From: Pyrrhoderma lamaoense
Lineage: Eukaryota; Basidiomycota; Agaricomycetes; Hymenochaetales; Hymenochaetaceae
Length of the DNA stretch: 64,000 bases
Direction: 5' to 3'
Assembly (NCBI GenBank): GCA_002794735.1
Contig: NBAZ01000031.1
Span: 94,681-158,680 of the forward strand
Position numbers and translations under genes: made by a program. Below, in pieces: positions 47,492 through 57,770 of the stretch. Under the pieces are notes generated by a model, which saw only the letters and a program-made list of their open reading frames with translations, was not told where the DNA came from and did no database searches. Numbering within the stretch: position 1 is the stretch's first letter; each line of letters opens with the position of its first letter.

Positions 47492-48708
47492 GTGTACCAG
47501 GTAGTGGAAACCTACCTATGCTCTCTTTAGTTGGGGCCAGAAATAAACTCGTATATATGAGAGTCTGAATGATAAGTAAATGCGAGTGCGATTACTCTCT
47601 TTACCCAATATAAACACATATTTGACTTTAGGGGTAAAAAGGTGGTTTCGTGCGAAGCGCGACTTGTCACATTTGGTCGTAAAAATGTCGTAAATACGTA
47701 ACACTAACCTAGAATAGTCTGAGCCGATAAGATTAAGAATAAGGCTCGTATATTCATAATTATGCAATTCAATAACTTGAATAAGGGCTAAATCAAAAGC
47801 AAATGTCAAAAAACAGATGGATAAAGTTGGTAACGTCACGGTCACCTACTAGAACTGGATATTTTTATTTATGATTATAGGCACGTGATTACATTGTTCA
47901 GCCAATCACAATTGTGTCATCTGATGTGACACTGCTTATGTATAATTACGCGATATTCTTGGATTTCTTCGTGCAAAATACAATATTAGTTACACAGCTA
48001 TCCGATTTTCTCCCATACATAAAACGGTATTTTTTACGGAGGATGCAGGCTCCAAGATGAATGAAATAAGGTTAAGAATACTTGACCACATACCACCCTT
48101 TAAAGACCTTCAAATCCAGTGAGTAGTGTCAGATACTTCGACGAAGAGGAGATACTACTCAAGTGGTGATAACCTCTAGAAGAGGATAAATTAAACGTAG
48201 GATGGAAATGGGCTACATAATATGATGGGAAGCAGAAAACTCCTAGTGTATGTTTACGTAACTTGGTCGCCTCTTGATTGGCAGGCATTTGAAAGGAATC
48301 AGCTGATGTTGTCGATTCGATTCACTATAGTCTGCACCACACTCTTGCTATATTCTGTTACTCGAATGGTAGCTCCGAAGTATTGGTACAGTTTTCTATA
48401 CGACAAAGTGACACATACACGAAGATGGTACAAAAGCAGCAGACAAGTACACTGAGAAAGTCTAATACATGGCACGAGAAGGCCAAGCAAACAGGAATCC
48501 GTAGAAAGTGAAGATGCACAATAAAGAAAGCAGAGAAGAACACACTCTAAGTGATCTAGCTACCTCTAACCTCACAATCATTAATACGTCACATTGCTGA
48601 TGTCTATGGCCCATTAGTGCTCTGATATTCTGATATCTAAGGTTAGACAATAATGAGAATCCAATTTCGTTGAAATACGCACTTTCTTCTCTTTCGGAAA
48701 TGATCATC
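47492..48708. other. Junction region between the + and - arms of the array
   Basis: About 1.2 kb, mostly unlike other spacers. It contains an orphan upstream module in - orientation (47638-47664), a CAGCCAATCACA (CCAAT-type) motif near 47899 and, at the right end (from about 48600), the 3' flank of unit N. An open frame at 48222-48455 shows no family resemblance and I do not call it a gene. Confidence 0.5.
47638..47664 (-). promoter_or_regulatory. Orphan upstream module
   Basis: On the - strand: GTGACAAGTCGCGCTTCGCA then CGAAACCACC, closest to the module of unit M. It points toward lower coordinates, where only the decayed LTR follows, so its gene has been lost. Confidence 0.5.
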
Positions 48709-51042
48709 CTATCCCTTGGTAGTCCGTTTGGAGGCATTTGTCCTATAATCAGGCGACTGTACAAGAACGATATCGAAATCTTCCATATATATTTTGGTCT
48801 GGTGAAGAACAGAAAGGAGCTCCGTGTGAAGGCATACACCCTCAACATCACCATCTGGTTTGAACGTTATGAAAATGGGCTCATTAGCTTCTTCTCTTTT
48901 ATATGTTTTCACAATTGCCCAACGTGACGCTCGTAAACTGAGCATGAGATAGTTGAAACACTGGGGGATACATCCCCTGACATAGGCCTGGAAATCATAT
49001 TTAAATGAAAGAAACCTCAGGCGATCTTGATATATCAGATCGCCAGGGAACAGTCTTTCCTTATTTCTCCAACGAGTACTAGATGATTTCTGATCAAGTT
49101 TATCATCTTCTGACTGTGCCTTTTTCTCAAACGAAAACAATGCCCAAACTGTGATCCACCAAACCGATTCGATATCGTGTATGTAGTTATAGCAGATACC
49201 AGAACCAGAATTAATCTGCGGCTTGTCAGGTATCTGCTCATCTATATACTCAAGCAACTTCGAAAGTGGGTCAGCTTCCGTTTTATCGTCGGTGAAGTAG
49301 TAACCTCCGGCAGCTATCTCTGTAGCCATAAAGTCAAGTGTACCCTATAAGCAAGTCATCAGGTACTTTAGATTCGGGTAATAGGGAAAGAAATTATTGC
49401 ATACGGTTCGCACATCATATCTAGCACCAGTACCGACCTTCTTTGCAAATTCAAGGTCCCCGAGCATCCCTCGCTTCTCACCCGTCACAGGATCTACATA
49501 TAGATAGATATTCCCTATACTAATATCTCGATGCACCCACCCTGCCTTGTGGATGCGTAGGAGAGCTAGTTTATTATTATCAATTTCAGGTATTCTGGTA
49601 TCAATAAAGATTCAAACACTCACTCTCAATCACGTCGATCAGTACAAGCAGTATATCCTTACTGTTGGTCAGTTCATAAAACGGAATGGCGACCTCATTA
49701 TACAAGATACGGTAGTGAGTCCGATGGGGATTACTTTCTTTCTGGTCATCCTCATAGAGTATAGGATGTTTGAGAGTATCATCTACGCCTTCTTGAGCAC
49801 CGTTATTGACTCTGACAATCTTACCATCATCTGTAACCTCTGTAGGAGTCAGAAACTTGGATTTCTGTGAGTAATCAGGTAATTTATCCCGAAGTATCAC
49901 TCTTTCTGTGTGATCCACAATACCATCCACCTTCACTTGTTCGTATGCCAAGCACGAAAGGACATGCTTGTCAACATAGTTTCGGTCGTCAAGATCAGTA
50001 ATATCATTCAATATCATGTCTCGAATATCAGGTTCAGGCATCCGCCCATCTGATAACCAATAATCCTTGAGTACGACCATACCTGCCTTCTCTCCATTGA
50101 TGATCTTATGAGCCTTGTACACACGTGTTCCTGATCCAATAACCCTCTCTGCTCGCTGACGGGAAAGAGTGAGTGACTCATTTATTGATACAAGAGTTCC
50201 AGATATATCAATCATGTAGTTACGCTCGCCTTCAACAAGATCGACATAGATGGTCGGATCCCATCCAAGATCGGAATTGGAAGCATATAATAAAGAGAGA
50301 AGTATTTTGACAACACTTCGGTGGTCCTTCATATGTGTGCATTAGTATAGATTTATACTCAAATGAGCGAGCTTCACACCTTATTTAGGTCAAATTCACC
50401 ACTACAGAGTATCGAACTTCTTGAGAGGAAGCACACTTGAATAGTGGTATCAGTCATATGTAATCCGTATATGAATCTCCGGCAAGCATCATATGCCATT
50501 ATATGGTGCATGCAGTTTATGACTTGTCCGATGTCCTATTCAGGATGTTATCACTTTGAGATATCCCAAAAATTAGAATGACTCACATCAGGAGTGCTTT
50601 CCGTATTATCCTTGCTGAACGAGATAGGAATGGCAACATCATACCAGCACCTTCTACTTTTATACTTCTCCGTTACATCTGACAAGAGTAATGCGCCGTC
50701 TATTTGAAAATACTCGGATAAGTCTAGACGATTCCCGTCTGTTTCCAGCTCCAGAATGCTTGTCGATAATTCGGATGATATATCATTTGGCCCATTAATC
50801 ATTGCATTCAGGACATCAGTCAGTGGTCCCTTGAGAATTGTACTGTTATTTTTATTCCGCTTCCTGGTCTTGTTGAGATCGATCCATCCATATCTTCCTT
50901 TCCGTAACTCCTTGTAGACGAATCTTCTCTTCAACCTATCACATATCTTCTCAATATCAATCACTATCTGAATCGGTGGTATAACATGGTCGAAGAAGCA
51001 TTGATCGGATACCTGGTTTACCGATAATCCAGAGATATCCAT
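48709..51042 (-). CDS. Unit N: intact FunK1-like kinase, type Ic, 703 aa
   Basis: First unit of the inverted arm. Exons in transcript order: 51042-50587, 50535-50380, 50326-49624, 49565-49405, 49344-48709; 2,112 nt, open. IGSGTRVYKA, VVLKDYW, GWVHRDISIGNIY, GDLEFAKK, VRT/GTLDFM and HDIESVWW are present. Exon 5 is type Ic like unit L. The frame ends SKRTTKG, stop: a TAG stands where unit B has CAG, removing the second half of the bipartite basic tail. From the middle of exon 3 into exon 4 it appears identical to unit M on the other strand, including the unusual HRDISIGN. From AINGPND to the end of exon 1 it matches unit O. Confidence 0.87.
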
Positions 51043-52212
51043 TATCGCTCTGTGCCGTGGATCGTAGTATTCAACACTTTTGAACGAATATACGTAGATG
51101 ATATTAGTCGTGTCTTCTCTTTCTCTTCAATTTGACCTGTGTCACCGTGGAGTGTATAGGTATCTGTTATGCGTATATGACTGTGATTGAAATGGACAGT
51201 ATCCTGGTCAAGACTCCTACTTTCAGATGCAAGCTCTATAAAAAGGTGATCGTAGTTTCAACCTTCAGTAGTCAAAGGTGGTTTCGAGTAAAACTAGTCA
51301 CGTTCGAAGTGTGTGTAATAAGCACGTAAAACGGAAATAAGCGAATTGACAATGAGTAATTACCATGAGGAAGAGAATTGAAAGGCGAATAAATGAAGTG
51401 ATATCGGATCGAAGAACTGATTGTGGTTCATACAGAACAGAACGATGGGTTCAAATAATTAACAAAAGATAAACATCGATATGCGTGAAGCAAAACTTGA
51501 GTCACATATAAGTCACTATCAGATATTTCTAGATCTCTCTAAATCAATATTGATGTGACCCACCAAGTTTCTCCATCAGATTAGAATTACTCAAATCAAA
51601 TAAATCTGTTCTTATAAATATGATAAGAGCCACCTCGTTCACGCATCATCTCTGTGAAGACCTTCAACTCAGGTTTCACTAGAAGCTGAATTTGAGTTCA
51701 TATATCACCAAAATCGGTAATATTACATCGGAGATTATAGAGAGATTATGGGGAAGCACTCAGTACAAACTCATTATTCCCAGTTGCTAACGTTAAACAG
51801 ACATAAAGCGAATCGATTTGTCTTGACCCAGAACATGGTCGTTTGCACTACAATTGTAATTACTACCGGAGTTCTTATTACTTACTACAAGTACTATCCC
51901 CACCATCTTATAACACATAGTCCAAATACAATAAGAAACATGCATGTGATTAGTATTAGTAGGTTAATTATGTCATAACACGAGGGAAATGAGTGTAATC
52001 CAAAATTAAAAACAGAACAAAATATAAGTTACAGGTATTTTATTTATTATATCTTTCCACGACTGTGTCTTGTGGTTTGTTGATGCTTATAATCAATGAC
52101 ATCTGGATAACTATAGTTAGACAATGAAGAGAGGTACGTTTTAATGGGATACATACTTTTGTCATTTTGGCAAACGACCACTCTGTCCTTCAAAAGCTCG
52201 TTTGGTGGTAGT
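51043..52212. other. Spacer between units N and O
   Basis: In - orientation: type I promoter region of N with the module at 51272-51299 (229 nt upstream of the ATG, slightly shortened), then the type Ib 3' flank of O. Colinear with 7010-8231 inverted. No other feature seen. Confidence 0.5.
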
Positions 52213-54483
52213 TCACCTAGAATCAGACGAGGGAACGAGAACAATATCGAAATCTTCCATATGTTTCTCAGTCTCACGAAGAGCGAAAAGGAGTGCCTTG
52301 TGAAGACATTCATCCTCACCATCATCGTTTTCTTTGAATGTGATGACAGTGGGCTTGTCAACTTCTTCTCTTTCGTATGTGTTCATAATCTCTTCACGTG
52401 ATGCTCTCAGAGTATGAAAGAATCTATTGAAATATCGGGAAATGCACCTTTTAACAGAAGCCTCAAAATCACCTTCAACAGAGAAGAGATGCTCGCGATC
52501 CGAAGAACTGAGAACCCCAGGAAATAGAGTTTGCTTATTCTTCCTACGGATACAGGATGCCATCGGATCAAGTACATCATCTCCTAATGGCATCTTTTTT
52601 TCAAATGAGAATAACGCCCAAACCGCAATCCACCATACTGATTCAAGATCGTGGATGTAGTTGTAGCAAATACCAGGACCAACATCCGTTTGATCATCGC
52701 TAGGTGTCTGCTCGTTCACATATGCATACAACCTCGAGCGTATATCATCTTCCTTCTTCTTTTTGGCGAACAAGTATTTTCCAGCAGCTACTTCGATAGC
52801 CATGAAGTCAAGTGTACCCTAGAATCAGTTATACGAGCTAAGAATAGAAATAGGTAGTGGGTATAGAGAATATTGCATACTGTTCGCACATCATATCTTG
52901 CACCAGTACCGACCTTCTTCGCAAATTCAAGGTCCCCAAGCAACCCTCGCCTCACATTCGTCACAGGATCTATATATAAGTAGATATTCCTTGTACTAAT
53001 ATCTCGATGCACCCACCCTGCCTTGTGGATGCGTAAAAGCGCTAGTTTATTATGATCACTTTCAGGTATTCTGGTATCAATAAAGAATGAAACACTCACT
53101 CTCAATCACGTCAATCAATACAAGCAATATATCCTTACTGCTGGTCAGTTCATAAAACGGAATGGCGACCTCATTATACAAAATACGGTAGTGAGTCCGA
53201 TGGGGATTACTTTCTTTTTGGTCATCCTCATGGAGTATAGGATTATTGGGAGTATCATCTGTGCTTTCTTGAGCACCATTATTGACTCCGGCACTCTTAC
53301 CATCATCTGCAACCTCAGGTGATTTAGTATGAAGAACCACTCTTTCTGTGTGGTCCACAATATCATCCACCTTCACTTGTTCGTATGACAAGCACGAAAG
53401 GAGATGACAGTCAACATATCTCCGATCATCAAGATCAGTAATATCATTTAATATCATGTCTCGGATATCAGGTTCAGGAGTCTGCCCATCTGATAACCAA
53501 TAATCCTTGAGTACGACCATACCTGCTTTCTTTCCATTGATGATCTTATGAGCTTTGTACACACGTGTTCCCGATCCAATAACCCACTCTGCTCGCTGAC
53601 GGGAAAGAGTGAGTGACTCATTTGTTGATACAAGAGTTCCAGATATATCAATCATGTAGTTACGCTCGTCGTCGGCAAGATCGACAGAGATGGTCGGATC
53701 CCATCCAAGGTCGGACTTGGAAGCATATAATAAAGAGAGAAGTATTTTGATAACACTTTGGTGGTCCTTCATATGCGTTCATCAGTATCGATTTGTATCC
53801 AGATGAGCGGAACTACGCACCTTATTGAGATCAAATTGACTACTACTGAGTATCGAACGTCTTGAGAGGAAGTACACTTGAATAGTGGTATCAGTCATAT
53901 GTATTCCGTATATTGATCTCCTGCAAGGATCATTTGCCATTATATGTTGCATGCAGTTTATGACTTGTTCCACGTCCTATTCAGGATGTTATCACTTTGA
54001 GATATCCCAAAAATTAGAATGACTCACATCAGGAGTGCTTTCCGTATTATCCTTGCTGAACGAGATAGGAATGGCAACATCATACCAGCACCTTCTACTT
54101 TTATACTTCTCCGTTACATCTGACAAGAGTAATGCGCCGTCTATTTGAAAATACTCGGATAAGTCTAGACGATTCCCGTCTGTTTCCAGCTCCAGAATGC
54201 TTGTCGATAATTCGGATGATATATCATTTGGCCCATTAATCATTGCATTCAGGACATCAGTCAGTGGTCCCTTGAGAATTGTACTGTTATTTTTATTCCG
54301 CTTCCTGGTCTTGTTGAGATCGATCCATCCATATCTTCCTTTCCGTAGCTCCTTAAATACGAATCTTCTCTTCAGCCTATCACATATCCTCTCGATATCA
54401 ATCACTTTCTGGATCGGTGGTAAAACATGGTCGAAGAAATATTGGGTGGATATCTGGTTTACTGATAATCCAGAGATATCCAT
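52213..54483 (-). CDS. Unit O: FunK1-like kinase, type Ib, intact core, short tail, 681 aa
   Basis: Exons in transcript order: 54483-54028, 53976-53821, 53766-53100, 53041-52881, 52818-52213; 2,046 nt, open. Exon 3 is 36 nt shorter than in most units: twelve residues are missing between the HTERV motif and the EVADDGKS segment, a deletion shared with P and Q. Motifs: IGSGTRVYKA, VVLKDYW, GWVHRDISTRNIY (Arg replaces the usual Gly before the catalytic Asn), GDLEFAKK, GTLDFM, HDLESVWW. It ends PSSDSR, stop, at the same TGA as unit H, so the NLS-like tail is lost. The Arg in the catalytic loop may affect activity. Confidence 0.85.
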
Positions 54484-54985
54484 TATCGCTCTCTACCGTG
54501 ACTCGTAGTATTCAACAGTCTTGAATGAGTATACGTAGATGATTTTAGCCGTGTCTTCTTCTCTTCCTCTTCAGTTTGACCTGTGTCACCGTGGAATGTG
54601 TAGGTATTTGATATGCGTATATGACTGTGAATGAAAGGTTCAGTATCCTACTTTCAGATGCAAGCTCTAGCAAAAGGTGATTGTAGTTTCAGCTTTCAAA
54701 AGTCAAAGGTGGTTTCAAGTAAAACACGACTAGTTACGTCAGAAACACATGTAATAAGCACGTAAAATGGAAATAAGCGAATTAGCAATGAGTAAATACC
54801 ATGAAGAGGAGAATGGGGAGGTAAATAATGAAGTGATATCGGATCAAAGAACTGTTTGTGGTTAATACAGAACAGAACGATGGGTTCATATAATTAGCAA
54901 AAAATAACAACGTCGCCATTTGCTACCGATGCAACCTTATTTAATACCATCTCTTTGTCTCTCCAATTTGTATCATATGGTTATC
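54484..54985. other. Spacer upstream of unit O
   Basis: Type I promoter region in - orientation, with the conserved module at 54703-54730. A small deletion shortens the spacing to the ATG to 219 nt. Followed by the end of relic 6. Confidence 0.5.
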
Positions 54986-55892
54986 ATATAACTAGCCTCC
55001 GGACCCTCCCAATATGTAATCAAGCAATTCGCGCATTTATTGCAAGATCACTTGGGAGTCAGTAACATAGGGTGGAATGCGGTCACTGATGGAGGCTTTG
55101 AAAGAGTGTTCAAATATTCACGATCTGAGGAGGTCGGAGCACCAGGGAATGGAATCTATTTAATCCTTCTATGGATGCTGGACGACATTTTTGAAACTAC
55201 ATCATCTCCTAGTAAAGACTTTTTCACAAATGAAAGCAAAGCACAGGCTGCAGTTCACCAAACCGACTCAGTATCGTGAATGTAGTTATAGCAGATTCCA
55301 GGGCTCTCCTGCATCTGTAGATCCTCAGATAGTTCCTCTTTCATTATTTGAAGCTTCCTTGCTAATGCATCATCTTATACACCTTTTTGCACTAGCAAAC
55401 AGATACTCCCCGGGGGCTATCTCAATATCCACGAAAATGAGGGTACCCTTGACACAGTAGCATCAGATACATTGTAGATTGATTTCAGGTTAATAAAACA
55501 TTGCACACCGAACGCACATCATATCTAGTACACACATCTATCTTCTTCGCAATTTCAAGTTCCCCAAGTATCCCTCGCTTCTCGCCCGTCATAGGATCTA
55601 CATGTAGATATATATTCCCTGTACTAATGTCACGATGCACCCACCCTGACTTAAGGATGCATAGGAAAGCTAGACTATCAAACGACTAGACTCGGATACT
55701 ACAGTCACAATTAAGAATAAAAAACTCACTCTCAATCACGTCGATCAAGACAGTCGATCTATCAGTACTATTGGTCAGTTCATAGAATGGCTTAGAAAGC
55801 TCATTATACAAGACACAACAGTACGAGTAGTGCCCCTTTGACCACAATTATCTGTTTTTCCACTCCTTTCAACAGACACAAGCTCTGCGCGA
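54986..55892 (-). pseudogene. Type III FunK1 relic 6, the most complete copy
   Basis: Inverted relic. In transcript order: exon 3 end (about 55870-55731), exon 4 (about 55670-55512), exon 5 (about 55450-54990). Unlike the + strand relics it keeps exon 4, which reads HRDISTGNIYLHVDP and GELEIAKKI, so type III once had a normal HRD and only a changed DLE. Stops and frameshifts are present in exon 5 and the upstream part is cut by the LTR at 55893. It shows that the other relics lost exon 4 by a later deletion. Confidence 0.75.
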
Positions 55893-56596
55893 TGTAGGAC
55901 CAGCTAAGTGCTTGGCCGGTCGTAGTGCATTTATAATGCACTTTCTAACTCGCCCGAGAAGTCCATTGCTACTACTCGGCCGCGCGCCTCGTTCATTTCT
56001 CTTACTATTTAGCTTCACTTTCTACTCTTACTCGAGGGTAGGGTTCATTTATACGACCCCTCGTTTCTGATAGCTTAAACCCTTCATCCAGTGGCATATA
56101 GCCACCTGGACACCATGCTTTCCTTATTATCTACCCTTTATCTCGCGTTTTGCTATATAAGCCTCCAGACTTGAGGCCGTAGTGAAGGAATCAGCTCCTA
56201 GCTACCCCCCCCCCCCCGAGTAGCTCTCTACTAGTCTCCTGTACTCTTTATCTACTTCTCTACTGCCTTATTAGGCTGCCCGGGCGCGCTTGTAACGCTC
56301 TGACCGTACTGCAAAGTCGCCCGGGCGGACTGAAATACATACACTTTTACCTCAAAGTACAGCCTCGGTCGGGGCTCTGTTCTATACGTTTCTACTACTT
56401 TTACTGGTCTGTAAAGTCTTAGCTCGCCTCGAGGTCTCTATCAGTCTCTACGGTCCGGCCGAGATCGAGTATCTCGCTATTTAGCCCCCAAATCTTAGCC
56501 TGAGCATCGTGTCTGGTGTAGGCAGACTCTAAACCCCACGTCCTCGCCACTAAATACGACACCAAGGTCAAAATCTGACCAAAAGTTTAGTTTTCA
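55893..56596 (+). mobile_element. Solo LTR without target duplication
   Basis: 704-bp LTR, forward (TGTAGGACCAGC...TTTAGTTTTCA). The left flank (GCGA, inside a type III relic) and right flank (GGGC, type Ia 3' flank) do not match. In the + arm these two flanks lie on either side of a complete type II unit, so the LTR sits on a deletion junction. Confidence 0.88.
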
Positions 56597-57019
56597 GGGC
56601 TCAATCAAATATGCCAGACGGATTTGTCGATATAAGATTGGCTCTATTATTCTTTAAACGGATGACTTGGTGTATAGTAAGTCGAAACAAGAGTGTAAAT
56701 AGAATAAAAAAACTGGATCGACTGCAACTAAGAATGCTATATTATACAGAGATTGGTAGGGAAAAGCAAGTTTAAACGAAATACAGAAAAATGTAAGCAA
56801 AACATGATAAAATTCTGGTTATTCTAGGTGTATGTACATCCACGAGGATCGTGCTCTACATCTTGTCGATGCTTATATTAACAACACCTATTTACCTTGA
56901 GTTAGACAATGGAAAGAGGCAAATTATTTTAAGACACATACTTTCGTCTCTTTGGCAAACATTCGCTCTTCCTCACGGTTGCTCGTTAAGAGGCAGTTGT
57001 TCCACAACCAGAAGAGCGA
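56597..57019. other. 3' flank of unit P and displaced C-terminal coding remnant
   Basis: 56597-56940 is a type Ia 3' flank in - orientation. 56940-57019 is the last part of unit P exon 5, cut off by the LTR; it contains a TAA (reads GTTAS, stop) and decayed tail sequence like that in unit I. Confidence 0.65.
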
Positions 57020-57770
57020 TTAAAACTAAACTTTTGGTCAGATTTTGACCTTGGTGTCGTATTTAGTGGCGAGGACGTGGGGTTTAGAATTTGCCTACAC
57101 CAGACACGATGCTCAGGCTAAGATTTGGGGGCTAAATAGCGAGATACTCGACCTCGGCCGTCCAGCCGAGATCTCGGTCGGACCGTAGAGACTGATAGAG
57201 ACCTCGAGGCGAGCTGAGACTTCACAGACCAGTAAAAGTAGTAGAAACGTATAGAACAGAGCCCCGACCGAGGCTGTAGTTTGAGGTAAAAGTGTATGTA
57301 TTTCAGTCCGCCCGGGCGACTTTGCAGTACGGTCAGAGCGTTACAAGCGCGCCCGGGCAGCCTAATAAGGCAGTAGAGAAGTAGATAAAGAGTACAGGAG
57401 ACTAGTAGAGAGCTACTCGGAGGGGGGGGTGTAGAAAGATAGCGACCGAGAGGGTAGCTAGGAATTGATTGGGAATTGATTGATTAACTACGGCCTCAAG
57501 TCTGGAGGCTTATATAGCAAAACGCGAGATAAAGGTTAGATAATAAGGAAAGCATGGTGGCTATATGCGACGGGACGAAGGGTTTAAGCTATCAGAAACG
57601 AGGGGGTCGTATAAACGAACCCTACCCTCGAGTAAGAGTAGAAAGTGAAGCTAAACAGTAAGAGAAATGAACGAGGCGCGCGGCCGAGTAGTAGCAATGG
57701 ACTTCTCGGGCGAGTCAGATAGTGCATTATGAATGCACTACGACCGGCCAAACACTTAGCTGGTCCTACA
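57020..57770 (-). mobile_element. Solo LTR in exon 5 of unit P
   Basis: 751-bp LTR in reverse orientation with target duplication GCGA (57016-57019 and 57771-57774). Its terminal dinucleotide on the + strand is TT instead of TG, a point change. Internal sequence is very close to the other young LTRs. Confidence 0.9.

Noticed and set aside
48222..48455. 77-codon open frame in the junction region as a unique gene
   Set aside because: No family resemblance, overlaps other open frames on the opposite strand and shows no splice or promoter context; likely chance.
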